In this document: positions 14,999-24,278 of the stretch, one piece after another
Numbering within the stretch: the first letter of the stretch is position 1
Layout: each line of letters starts with the position of its first letter
NCBI RefSeq assembly: GCF_008632955.1
Contig: NZ_CP043959.1
Location: forward strand, 5,642,001 to 5,706,000
From: Streptomyces tendae
GTDB lineage: Bacteria > Actinomycetota > Actinomycetes > Streptomycetales > Streptomycetaceae
Direction: 5' to 3'
Length of the DNA: 64,000 bases
The notes under the pieces: model-generated
Database searches by the model: none
What the model saw: the letters and a program-made list of their open reading frames with translations, nothing else
Told to the model about the DNA's origin: nothing
Made by a program: the position numbers and the translations under genes

Positions 14999-15769
14999 CT
15001 ACGTGTCGGCAATCGCCGAATTCCGCCGTCCCAGGGCGAGGATGATGCCCTCGTGTCCCGTCCGGACCATGTGGTGCAGATCGTGGATCTCCAGGTCGTC
15101 GGCCCAGTCCCGCAGGGAGTCGCGTACCCCCTGCTCGTCCACCCGGTAGGCCGGATACCGGTGGTCGCCGACCTGGTAACCGACCGACTCCTTCATGAAG
15201 GCGGTGGCGAACGGGGCGCCCTCGTTCAGCGCGCCCATGAAGCAGGTCACGCCGCGGCGGAACTCGTCGGGGCACTCCGACATGGAGTCGGCGACGAAGA
15301 ACATGGTCCCGATGTCCCAGCGGCGCTGGCCGTCGAGGTCCAGGAGGTTGGCCCGCTCCACGCGCACGATCTCGCCGAAGCGTCCCCTCGGCTCGACGTC
15401 CGCGTAGGCGGGGTGCTTGCCCAGCTGGTCCCAGAAGGGGTCCCAGACCACGTCGTACCCCGCGGGGGACGCCTGCTTCTCCAGGTACTCCACGTTGGGC
15501 CGGGCGTACTCCAGCAGCAGGACCTTCTCGCACCAGGGCAGCATCGACAGCGCCGGGTAGAGGTTCGCACCGGCACCCACGTCGACGCCGCGCACCGAGT
15601 CCGGGACGCCGTCCGCGAAGCACTTCCCGAAGTAGTCGCGCATCAGCCGCACGATCAGCAGATCGACCTCGAGGGGGTTGCGGTAGTTGGCGTCGACATA
15701 GGCCTCAGGATCGAACTTCGACCACGGGGCGTCGGCGTTTCGGTCCATCATCACCCTGCCGCGTTCCAT
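14999..15769 (-). CDS. SCO2525-family SAM-dependent methyltransferase (NNMT/PNMT-like)
   Basis: 256 aa from ATG 15769. An internal ATG at 15751 is an alternative, and neither has a strong ribosome-binding site. Motif I is GVDVGAGANLYPALSMLPW (residues 61-79). Together with LLLEYARPNVEYLEK it resembles the SAM site of the nicotinamide/phenylethanolamine/thioether N-methyltransferase fold rather than the common UbiE type. Later blocks are DIGTMFFVADSMSECPDEF and a C-terminal HHMVRTGHEGIILALGRR. The likely reaction is methyl transfer to a small amine or a peptide side chain; the substrate is unknown. It is the first gene of the co-directional run and so probably sits next to the shared promoter. 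Confidence 0.85.
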   Translation of the reverse strand: MERGRVMMDRNADAPWSKFDPEAYVDANYRNPLEVDLLIVRLMRDYFGKCFADGVPDSVRGVDVGAGANLYPALSMLPWCEKVLLLEYARPNVEYLEKQASPAGYDVVWDPFWDQLGKHPAYADVEPRGRFGEIVRVERANLLDLDGQRRWDIGTMFFVADSMSECPDEFRRGVTCFMGALNEGAPFATAFMKESVGYQVGDHRYPAYRVDEQGVRDSLRDWADDLEIHDLHHMVRTGHEGIILALGRRNSAIADT

Positions 15770-15965
15770 TCAGTGTCGGACAAGACCGTGTGCCCTGACT
15801 GCGCGTTCCGGCGAACGTCGGCAGGTGAAGCAGCATCTCCGGTTCTCGCACGGTAGGCCGAAGTGGCACGCGGAGACAGCCAGGAACACGCCAGTCCTCT
15901 ATGACGGGCGCACGGCAGGCGCACGTCAGCATCTCCGTGCACACCCGAACTCGCCCTTGCACGCG

Positions 15966-15986
15966 GTGAGTTGACGGCTCACTCTA
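15966..15986 (-). promoter_or_regulatory. Candidate operator/-10 element upstream of the SCO2525-2521 run
   Basis: The palindrome GTGAG-ttgacgg-CTCAC (15966-15982) overlaps a minus-strand TAGAGT (15981-15986) that fits a Streptomyces -10 box. No convincing -35 is seen. The 317-base gap 15770-16086 holds nothing else recognisable and separates the cluster from the divergent GNAT gene. Confidence 0.3.
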
Positions 15987-16086
15987 GCCAGAAGACGCCA
16001 CCGGCCGCCACCGGGAGCCGCAATCCTCCCGGGTGAACGCGCCGGTGCGTTCGCGTTGACGTCCGCACGTCCCGACTGGGGGTGGC

Positions 16087-16626
16087 ATGACCGCCGAACC
16101 GCTGGAGCGCACGCTGGACCGGCACGGGCACCTCGGGGACCCCGGCGGGTCACCCGGACCGGGTGCCCCGGTCCTGCGGGGGGCCCGGGAGTCCGATCTG
16201 CCCGAGCTGCGCCGGCTCGACGAGGAGGTGTTCCAGGAGGTCGCGTATCCGGCCTTCCTGCTGCGCCAGCTGTTCGACGTGTACTCCGAGCACTTCCTGG
16301 TCCTGGACGACGGCACGGGCGGACTGCGCGGCTACGTCCTGGCCGCGACCACGGCGTTCAGCCGGGACAGCTGGATCCTCGGCCTGTGCGTGACCGAGGG
16401 GCACCGCCGGCACGGGCTGGGCCGGGAGCTGATGACGGAGATCCTGGCGCGGCTGCGTGAGGACGGCATCGAGCAGGTGCGCCTGACGGTCGAGCCCGCC
16501 AACCGCGCCGCGATCCTCCTCTACCGCTCCCTGGGCTTCCGCCCCGAGGAACCGGACGGGGGCCTGCGCCGTGACTACTTCGGCTCGGGCGAACACCGCA
16601 GGATCATGCACCTGGAGCTGCGCTGA
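16087..16626 (+). CDS. GNAT-family N-acetyltransferase
   Basis: 179 aa with a full GNAT core after a disordered 30-residue N-terminus. RESDLPELRRLDEEVFQEVA is the first strand/helix. LGLCVTEGHRRHGLGRELM supplies the acetyl-CoA pyrophosphate loop (Q/RxxGxG type, RRHGLG). VRLTVEPANRAAILLYRSLG with FRPEE is motif B, as in RimI-like enzymes. It probably acetylates a protein N-terminus, amino acid or small amine; the specificity cannot be told. Only a weak G-rich site precedes the ATG. It is divergent from the SCO2525-2521 run and convergent with the TerB-like gene, so no operon is evident. Confidence 0.85.
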   Translation: MTAEPLERTLDRHGHLGDPGGSPGPGAPVLRGARESDLPELRRLDEEVFQEVAYPAFLLRQLFDVYSEHFLVLDDGTGGLRGYVLAATTAFSRDSWILGLCVTEGHRRHGLGRELMTEILARLREDGIEQVRLTVEPANRAAILLYRSLGFRPEEPDGGLRRDYFGSGEHRRIMHLELR

Positions 16627-16647
16627 GGGCGCGAGTCGCCCCAGGGT

Positions 16648-17343
16648 TCAGGACGGCGTGCGGGCCGCCGCCAGGAGGCGGCCGACGTCGTCCGAGCAGA
16701 TGGTGAGGGCCGCGCCCACCGTGGCGAGGGCGTCGCGTTCGGCGGGGGTGTACGGGCCGTCGGCGAGGGCGATCCGGGCGCCCTGGAGCAGGATCGCCTC
16801 GCGGCCCGGGCCGGCCAGATGGGGCGCCAGCGGGTCCAGCGCCTCGTGCAGCTCGATGGACAGGCCCGCCACACACGGCTCACCGGTGAAACGTCCGGTG
16901 TCCGCCTCCAGCGCCTCGACCAGCGCGGCGAGCTGCTCCTCCGTGCAGTCCTCGATGCCGGCCGCGCGCACTCCGGCCGCGGCGGTCTCCAGGGCGGCGC
17001 GGGAGCAGGCGCCGCCCGCGGCGAGCACGGCGAGGGCGACGGTGTGGACGGCGTCCCGCAGCATCGCGGAGAAGCGGGTGGTGGTGGGGTGGTCCAGCAC
17101 GTCGGTGCCGAAGTGGCGGCGGCAGGCGGCGCACTCGACGGTCGGCGCGCAGGCCCCGCGCGGCAGCACGGGCACACCCAGCACGGTGAAGCGGCGGCGG
17201 CCGGTCAGCCGCTGGTAGTTGCGGTCCCCGCCGCAGCCGGGGCAGAAGAACTCCCCGTCGCCGACGGCGGTCCAGGCGGCGCGGGTGCCGAACAGGCGCG
17301 CGCGTGCGGAGGTACGGCCGTCGGGTCCCCGTTCTGGCAGCAC
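16648..17343 (-). CDS. Zinc-ribbon plus TerB-like protein
   Basis: 231 aa. The first 90 residues carry two CxxC knuckles, EFFCPGCGGDRNYQRL and VECAACRRHFG, spaced for one zinc ribbon. The rest is all-helical and ends in a TerB-like segment (EAILLQGARIALADGPYTPA, ERDALATVGAALTI). TerB domains occur in tellurite and stress systems and in phage-defence contexts. In Streptomyces this protein is usually a stand-alone gene beside leuA, as here. It likely serves as a small metal-binding adaptor; no enzymatic residues are seen. Bases 17344-17460 upstream show no clear promoter. Confidence 0.75.
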   Translation of the reverse strand: MLPERGPDGRTSARARLFGTRAAWTAVGDGEFFCPGCGGDRNYQRLTGRRRFTVLGVPVLPRGACAPTVECAACRRHFGTDVLDHPTTTRFSAMLRDAVHTVALAVLAAGGACSRAALETAAAGVRAAGIEDCTEEQLAALVEALEADTGRFTGEPCVAGLSIELHEALDPLAPHLAGPGREAILLQGARIALADGPYTPAERDALATVGAALTICSDDVGRLLAAARTPS

Positions 17344-17471
17344 GTCGCACCTCCATCAACGCCACAGCACCGTCGCCGCGTCTGCGTGATGTTAGCCACA
17401 TCCGGGAGGTGGAGTCAGTACCCGGGACGAGACCTTTCCGTGACCTCCACAGTGATTGGCCGGTAACCGAC

Positions 17472-17511
17472 GCCGGGCCCCGCCCGCCGCTGACGGCGGA
17501 CCGGGCCCGGC
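17472..17511 (-). terminator. Two-tier hairpin after leuA
   Basis: The outer stem GCCGGGCCC/GGGCCCGGC (17472-17480 with 17503-17511) encloses the inner stem CCGCCG-ctga-CGGCGG. It lies 20 bases past the leuA stop at 17531. It has no U-run, as is common for Streptomyces terminators. Confidence 0.65.
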
Positions 17512-17530
17512 AGTGACCTCTACCGGCTGA

Positions 17531-19339
<1,809 letters not shown>

Positions 19340-19390
19340 CTAACGCAGACCCTCACCGCGGCAGCTAAGGAGAAGCAGCCCGAAGTACAT
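19340..19390 (-). CDS. leuA leader peptide with four consecutive leucines
   Basis: A 16-codon ORF, MYFGLLLLSCRGEGLR, opens at ATG 19390 behind GGAG and ends at TAG 19340. The Leu codons are CTG CTT CTC CTT, plus one CTG near the end. CTT is rare in this genome, which should sharpen ribosome stalling when charged tRNA-Leu is scarce. Position, size and content match leader peptides of leucine operons. Control of S. coelicolor leuA through a similar leader has been discussed in the literature. The peptide itself is expected to have no function beyond translation. Confidence 0.75.
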   Translation of the reverse strand: MYFGLLLLSCRGEGLR

Positions 19391-19580
19391 GATGCTCCGC
19401 AGCTTAACCGAGTCGCCCACCGTGCGGGGTTCCGTATCAGTATGCGGGATCCGGCGGACGAACAGGACAAAGAGTGCCGTATACCACTCCCGCGGCACGG
19501 GACAGACGGGATGGCACGGAATTTCATCCGTCATTGTTGCGGGTAGTGACAGCACCGTCACACAGTGCGATGGTGCCGAC

Positions 19581-20648
19581 ATGACGACGAACGGGGGCCT
19601 CCGGCCCGTCTTCTGCACCATCGTCCCGCCGCACGTCCTCGACCGGCTCTCCAGGCCGAGGACCCCTGCTCCACGGCCCGCGCGCCGCACCCTGCGCCGC
19701 GACGCCTACGAACGCACCCAACGCCGGCTGACCACGGTGGTCGGCGCACCGGCCGTCGCCACGCTCGCCGGGGCCGAGCCCGGCACACCGCAGCGCACCG
19801 TGTACGACGCCGGGCACGGCACCGAGCTGCCCGGCGAGAAGGCGCGCGGCGAGGGCGAGGAACCCGGCCAGGACGCCACCGTCAACCGTGCCTACGCCGG
19901 TCTCGGCGCCACCTTCGACCTGTTCCTCAAGGAGTTCGGCCGGGACTCCATCGACGGCAGCGGACTGCCGCTGGACGCCACCGTCCACTACGACCGCGAG
20001 TACAACAACGCCTTCTGGAACGGCGAGCAGATGGTCTTCGGCGACGGGGACGGCGAGATCTTCCTCGACTTCACCATCGCCGTCGACGTCATCGGCCACG
20101 AACTCGCCCACGGCGTCACGCAGTACACGGCGAACCTGGACTACTTCGGCCAGTCGGGCGCGCTCAACGAGTCGGTGTCGGACGTCTTCGGCGCGCTCAT
20201 CAAGCAGTACACGCTCGGCCAGACCGCCGGGGAGGCCGACTGGCTGATCGGCGCCGGGCTGCTCGCCCCCCGCGTCACCGGCGTGGCGCTGCGCTCGATG
20301 AAGGAACCCGGCACGGCGTACGACGACGACGTGCTCGGCAAGGACCCGCAGCCGGCGACGATGGACGACTACGTGCACACCGGCCGGGACAACGGCGGCG
20401 TGCACATCAACTCGGGCATCCCCAACCACGCGTTCTACCTGGCGGCCACCACCCTGGGCGGCAACGCCTGGGAGCGCGCCGGGCAGGTCTGGTACGACGT
20501 GCTGACCGGCGGGGAACTGGACCAGGACGCGCAGTTCACCGACTTCGCGACGCTCACCGTGAAGGCGGCGCGCGCCCGGTTCGGGGAGGGCGAGGAACTG
20601 GTGGCGGTGACCAAGGCGTGGGAGCGGGTGGGGGTGCGCACGCTGTAG
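19581..20648 (+). CDS. M4-family (thermolysin/protealysin-type) zinc metalloprotease
   Basis: 355 aa from ATG 19581. The zinc site is HELAH (about residues 173-177) with the third ligand in ALNESVSDVFGA about 20 residues on, and the catalytic histidine region is DNGGVHINSGIPNHAFY. A short N-terminal part (PRTPAPRPARRTLRRDAYER) replaces the long FTP/PepSY propeptide of secreted thermolysins. No signal peptide is seen. This is the protealysin-like arrangement, in which the enzyme may act inside the cell or leave by a non-classical route. It is followed 20 bases later by an emfourin-like inhibitor gene, a pairing known from protealysin operons. Confidence 0.92.
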   Translation: MTTNGGLRPVFCTIVPPHVLDRLSRPRTPAPRPARRTLRRDAYERTQRRLTTVVGAPAVATLAGAEPGTPQRTVYDAGHGTELPGEKARGEGEEPGQDATVNRAYAGLGATFDLFLKEFGRDSIDGSGLPLDATVHYDREYNNAFWNGEQMVFGDGDGEIFLDFTIAVDVIGHELAHGVTQYTANLDYFGQSGALNESVSDVFGALIKQYTLGQTAGEADWLIGAGLLAPRVTGVALRSMKEPGTAYDDDVLGKDPQPATMDDYVHTGRDNGGVHINSGIPNHAFYLAATTLGGNAWERAGQVWYDVLTGGELDQDAQFTDFATLTVKAARARFGEGEELVAVTKAWERVGVRTL

Positions 20649-20668
20649 TTCCGTACTAGACACGGACC

Positions 20669-20935
20669 ATGCGTATTCAGGTGCGGCGCACGGGCGGCTT
20701 CGCGGGGATCGAGCGGCAGGCCGAGGTGGACACCTCGGGACGGGCCGACGCCCACGAGTGGCACGCGCTGGCGGAACGGGCCGTGGCGGCCGGCGGAACG
20801 ACCCCGCCGGCCGGCGTCCCGGACGGTTTCAGCTACCGGATCACGGTGGACGGCAGAACGGTGTACTGCGCGGACCCCCGGCTGACGGAGGAACAGCGGA
20901 CGCTGGTCAGGAGGGTGCTGAAGGAAGGCGCCTGA
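20669..20935 (+). CDS. Emfourin-like protealysin inhibitor
   Basis: 88 aa. The pattern MRIQVRRTGGFAGIERQAEV, then GFSYRITVDGRTVYCADPRL and the C-terminal LRRVLKEGA-type helix, matches the emfourin fold. Emfourin is a small cystatin-like protein that blocks protealysin by binding its active-site cleft. It lies directly downstream of the M4 protease gene on the same strand, so co-transcription and a dedicated enzyme/inhibitor pair are expected. The ATG at 20669 has only a weak G-rich upstream site (ACACGGACC). No signal peptide is present, in keeping with the signal-less protease. Confidence 0.8.
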   Translation: MRIQVRRTGGFAGIERQAEVDTSGRADAHEWHALAERAVAAGGTTPPAGVPDGFSYRITVDGRTVYCADPRLTEEQRTLVRRVLKEGA

Positions 20936-20950
20936 CAGGCTTGTGGCGCG

Positions 20951-20966
20951 GGGGCGTTGACGCCCC
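20951..20966 (+). terminator. Hairpin after the protease/inhibitor genes
   Basis: A perfect GGGGCG-ttga-CGCCCC stem-loop starts 16 bases after the inhibitor stop and lies before the GH1 start. It is short and has no U-run, so it may only partly separate the two units. Confidence 0.4.
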
Positions 20967-20993
20967 GTGGTGGCGGTGCGGATGATCCGGGGC

Positions 20994-22304
20994 ATGGCGA
21001 CGACGAACCCGATGCCCCGTTTCCCGGCCGGCTTCCTGTGGGGTGTGTCGACCTCGGCGCACCAGATCGAGGGGGCAGCCGACGAGCGCGAGAGGTCGGT
21101 ATGGGACGTGTTCACGGCCGAGCCCGGGAAGGTGCGGGACGGCTCCACGGCGGCGGTGGCCTGCGACCACGTCCACCGCCACCGCGAGGACGTGACGCTG
21201 CTCGCGGACCTGGGCGTGGACGCGTACCGCTTCTCGGTGTCCTGGCCGCGGGTGCGGGCCGAGGGCGGCCTGGACTTCTACGACCGGCTGGTCGACGACC
21301 TGCTGGCGGCGGGCGTACGGCCGGTGCCGACGCTGTTCCACTGGGACCTGCCGGCGGACCTGGACTGGCTGGAGCGGGACACGGCGGAGCGGTTCGCGGA
21401 GTACGTGGCGCGGGTCGCCGCGCGCCTGGGCGACCGGGTGAAGAAGTGGATCACGCTGAACGAGCCCGCCGAGCACACCCTGCTGGGGCACGCGCTCGGG
21501 GTGCACGCGCCCGGCCGGACGCTGCTGTTCGACGCGCTGCCGGTGGCCCACCACCAGCTGCTGGCGCACGGCCTGGCGGTACGGGCGCTGCGCGCGGCCG
21601 GGGCCGGCGACGTCGGCATCGCGAACTCCCACGGCCCGGCCTGGGCCGCCTCGGGGGACGAGGCGGACGTGGCGGCGGCGGACTTCTACGACGTCCTGCT
21701 GAACCGCCTGTTCGCCGACCCGCTGCTGCTCGGCCGCTATCCCGAGGGCATCGGCGAGCTGATGCCGGGCGACGTCGAGGCGGACCTGAAGGTCATCGCC
21801 GAACCACTCGACTGGTACGGGATCAACTACTACGCGCCGACGCGGGTGGGGGCGCCGCAGGGAGCCGAGATCGAGTTCGGCGGTGTCCGGATGCCGGCCG
21901 AACTTCCCTTCTCCGTACGGGAGATCGAGGGGTACCCGGCGACGGACTTCGGCTGGCCGGTGGTCCCGGACGGGCTGACGGAACTGCTCACCACGTTCCG
22001 TGCGCGGTACGGCGACCGGCTCCCCCCGGTCGTCGTCACGGAGAACGGCTGCGCGTACGAGGGCCTGGACGACACCGACCGCATCGCCTACCTCGACGGC
22101 CACGTCCGCGCCCTGCACCAGGCGGTGGAGGCGGGCGTGGACGTACGCGGCTACTTCGTGTGGTCCCTCATGGACAACTTCGAGTGGGCGGAAGGGTACG
22201 GGCGCCGCTTCGGCCTGGTCCACGTGGACTTCACGACCCAGCGGCGCACCCCAAAAGCCTCGTACGGCTGGTACAAGGAGATGCTGCGCGAACAGCGCGG
22301 CTGA
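20994..22304 (+). CDS. Glycoside hydrolase family 1 (beta-glucosidase-like)
   Basis: 436 aa from ATG 20994 (an in-frame ATG at 20982 is possible). The N-terminal GH1 signature FPAGFLWGVSTSAHQIEGAA is intact. The acid/base glutamate is in WITLNEPAEHTLLGHALG and the nucleophile in VVVTENGCAYEG. The substrate-site C-terminal motif GYFVWSLMDNFEWAEGYGRR is complete. It is cytosolic, with no signal peptide, so it probably cleaves imported beta-linked di- or oligosaccharides. No sugar transporter or regulator gene is adjacent, so the substrate cannot be narrowed. It runs convergently into era with 15 bases between the stops. Confidence 0.93.
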   Translation: MATTNPMPRFPAGFLWGVSTSAHQIEGAADERERSVWDVFTAEPGKVRDGSTAAVACDHVHRHREDVTLLADLGVDAYRFSVSWPRVRAEGGLDFYDRLVDDLLAAGVRPVPTLFHWDLPADLDWLERDTAERFAEYVARVAARLGDRVKKWITLNEPAEHTLLGHALGVHAPGRTLLFDALPVAHHQLLAHGLAVRALRAAGAGDVGIANSHGPAWAASGDEADVAAADFYDVLLNRLFADPLLLGRYPEGIGELMPGDVEADLKVIAEPLDWYGINYYAPTRVGAPQGAEIEFGGVRMPAELPFSVREIEGYPATDFGWPVVPDGLTELLTTFRARYGDRLPPVVVTENGCAYEGLDDTDRIAYLDGHVRALHQAVEAGVDVRGYFVWSLMDNFEWAEGYGRRFGLVHVDFTTQRRTPKASYGWYKEMLREQRG

Positions 22305-22319
22305 CGGAGCCGGTGCCGC

Positions 22320-23273
22320 TCAGAACCCGAGGCGGCGCAGCTGCTTGGGGTCCCGCTGCCAGTCCTTGGCGACCTTCACGTGCAGGTCGAGGAAGACGGG
22401 CGTACCGAGGAGCGCCTCGATCTGCTTGCGGGACTTGATGCCGACGTCCTTCAGGCGCTTGCCCTTGGGGCCGATGACGATGCCCTTCTGGCTGGAGCGC
22501 TCGATGTAGAGGTTGGCGTGGATGTCGAGCAGCGGCTTGTCGGCGGGGCGGTCCTCGCGCGGCAGCATCTCCTCGACGACCACCGCGATGGAGTGCGGGA
22601 GCTCGTCGCGGACGCCTTCCAGGGCGGCCTCGCGGATGAGCTCGGCGACCATGACCTGCTCGGGCTCGTCGGTGAGGTCGCCCTCCGGGTACAGCGCGGG
22701 GCCCTCGGGCATCAGCGGGATCAGCAGGTCCGCCAGCAGCTCGACCTGCTTGCCCGCGGTGGCCGACACCGGGACGATCTCCGCCCAGGTGATGCCCAGC
22801 TCCTTGCCGAGCTGGTCGACGGCGATCAGCTGCTCGGCCAGCGCCTTGCTGTCCACCAGGTCGGTCTTGGTGACGACGGCGACCTTCGGGGTCTTCTTGA
22901 TCCCGGCCAGTTCCTTGGCGATGAAGCGGTCGCCGGGCCCGATCTTCTGGTCGGCGGGCAGGCAGAACCCGATCGCGTCGACCTCGGCCCAGGTGGTGCG
23001 CACGACATCGTTCAGCCGCTCGCCGAGCAGGGTGCGCGGCTTGTGCAGCCCGGGGGTGTCCACCAGGATCAGCTGCGCCTCCGGCCGGTGCACGATGCCC
23101 CGCACGGTGTGCCGGGTGGTCTGCGGCCGGTTGGAGGTGATCGCCACCTTCTGCCCGACCAGAGCGTTCGTGAGGGTGGACTTGCCCGCGTTGGGACGGC
23201 CCACGAAGCAGGCGAAACCGGCCCGGTGGACGGCGTCGGCCGGCTGCTCGGATGACTGGGTACGAACACTCAT
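22320..23273 (-). CDS. era: GTPase Era, ribosome assembly factor
   Basis: About 317 aa from ATG 23273 (MSVRTQSSEQ); an ATG 9 bases upstream is less likely. The G motifs are GRPNAGKSTLTNALVG (G1), TTRHT (G2), LVDTPGLHKPRTLLGE (G3), TKTD (G4) and VSATAG (G5). The C-terminal KH domain shows KGIVIGPKGKRLKDVGIKSR. Era binds 16S rRNA and helps mature the 30S subunit at the membrane or cytosol. In many bacteria it follows the ybeY/CorC-like genes. Here the same strand carries those genes just upstream, with the CDA-like and MmcQ-like genes between. The 260-base gap 23274-23532 upstream holds no recognised gene. Confidence 0.97.
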   Translation of the reverse strand: MSVRTQSSEQPADAVHRAGFACFVGRPNAGKSTLTNALVGQKVAITSNRPQTTRHTVRGIVHRPEAQLILVDTPGLHKPRTLLGERLNDVVRTTWAEVDAIGFCLPADQKIGPGDRFIAKELAGIKKTPKVAVVTKTDLVDSKALAEQLIAVDQLGKELGITWAEIVPVSATAGKQVELLADLLIPLMPEGPALYPEGDLTDEPEQVMVAELIREAALEGVRDELPHSIAVVVEEMLPREDRPADKPLLDIHANLYIERSSQKGIVIGPKGKRLKDVGIKSRKQIEALLGTPVFLDLHVKVAKDWQRDPKQLRRLGF

Positions 23274-23532
23274 GCCGCCCATTCTCCCTGATCCCCGGAC
23301 CCGCTCGGACCATTCAGGGCGCTCGGCACCGGGCGGAGGCCGTCCGGGACGACGTCGCGGACGTCACCGGCGCTGCGGGGCCGGCTCGGCGAAGCCCGGC
23401 GTGAACGGGCCCCGGACCGCGCCCGCCGCCGGGGACAGACCCGTTCCGCATCGCTTGCCTCCGGGGGGATTCCGGCTCCCCATCGGGCATGACCACCTGC
23501 GGTAGCACCGCGATGGCGTGACCGGGTCCCGA

Positions 23533-23886
23533 TCAGCCCGCCGTGACCGTCTCCCGCACCGTGCCGTCCGGCCCGGCCACCAGCACCGGCGTGTCCGCCC
23601 CGCCCAGGTCCCGTACGGCCGCGCGGTCCTCGGCGGAGGCCGACTCCGCCTCCGTCACCACCGCCGCCGCCTCCAGCGAGGTCGCGCCGGACGCCACCGC
23701 CATCGCCACCGCCGTGCGCAGCGCGCTGAGCTGGAGCGAGTCCAGGGCGACCGTACCGGCGACGTACGTGCGGCCGGTCTCGTCACGTACGGCCGCGCCC
23801 TCGGGCACGCCGTTGCGGGCGCGGACGGAGCGGGCCAGGGTGACGATCTTGCGGTCCTCGGGGTCGAGGTCGGGAGTCTCGGTCAT
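23533..23886 (-). CDS. Cytidine-deaminase-like protein lacking zinc ligands
   Basis: 117 aa, positioned where Streptomyces genomes carry a gene usually called 'cytidine deaminase'. The fold-like pattern is visible: GVPEGAAVRDETGRTYVAGT as the first strands, LSALRTAVAMAVASGATSLE as the helix. However, the catalytic HAE/CAE and the PCxxC zinc-binding residues are missing; the corresponding stretch reads SLQLSALRTAV. Enzyme activity is therefore unlikely, and a binding or structural role is more probable. It lies 20 bases downstream of the MmcQ-like gene on the same strand, and its ATG at 23886 has a weak upstream site. Confidence 0.7.
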   Translation of the reverse strand: MTETPDLDPEDRKIVTLARSVRARNGVPEGAAVRDETGRTYVAGTVALDSLQLSALRTAVAMAVASGATSLEAAAVVTEAESASAEDRAAVRDLGGADTPVLVAGPDGTVRETVTAG

Positions 23887-23906
23887 GATCCGAGCATAAG
23901 GGGGCG

Positions 23907-24278
23907 CTACGGGCGGTCGAGGCGCAGGCGGGCGGCTCGGGGGAGGCCCGCCACAACCAGGTCGTAGGAGTCCTCCACCAGCTCCCTGACCAGGCGGTCC
24001 GGGAGCTCGCCGGGGGGTCCGCCGGACACCGTCACCGTGTTCCAGTGCCGTTTGTTCATGTGCCAGCCCGGGACGATCAGGTCCGGGTGCTCGGCGCGCA
24101 GCCGGATCGCGTCCTGCGGGTCGCACTTGAGGTTGACCTTCAGCGGGCGCGCGCCCAGGTCCGTCAGGGCGAACATCTTTCCCAGCACCTTGAAGACCGA
24201 GGTCTCCGGGTTGAAGGGGAATTCCTCCACCGCCGCGTTGAAGGACAGGCAGAGCGTGCGCAGCCGCGCCGGGGTCAC
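23907..24278 (-). CDS. MmcQ/YjbR-family protein
   Basis: 123 aa. LRTLCLSFNAAVEEFPFN opens the YjbR-like domain. FKVLGKMFALTDLGARPLKV with NLKCDP, and VPGWHMNKRHWNTVTV, are characteristic blocks of the family. The fold resembles double-wing DNA-binding proteins, and some members are called DNA-binding, but no biochemical role is established. The GTG at 24278 overlaps the stop of the CorC-like gene (GTGA), so it is translated as part of the phoH-ybeY-CorC operon. No signal peptide or membrane segment is present. Confidence 0.88.
   Translation of the reverse strand: MTPARLRTLCLSFNAAVEEFPFNPETSVFKVLGKMFALTDLGARPLKVNLKCDPQDAIRLRAEHPDLIVPGWHMNKRHWNTVTVSGGPPGELPDRLVRELVEDSYDLVVAGLPRAARLRLDRP

Noticed and set aside
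8882-17343. Cluster as a RiPP/lanthipeptide or FxSxx-type locus
   Set aside because: No radical-SAM, LanB/C, cyclodehydratase or precursor with a leader was found among these genes; only a 12-codon micro-ORF is present.
19524-20663. Minus-strand frame covering the metalloprotease gene
   Set aside because: The plus strand holds HELAH and a full M4 domain; the minus frame has no recognisable protein.
20951-20966. The GGGGCG-ttga-CGCCCC hairpin as an operator of the GH1 gene
   Set aside because: Position right after the inhibitor stop and short stem fit a weak terminator better; no CebR-like palindrome is present.
23314-23508. 64-codon minus-strand ORF upstream of era
   Set aside because: No ribosome-binding site, Pro/Arg/Ala-rich low-complexity product, no domain.
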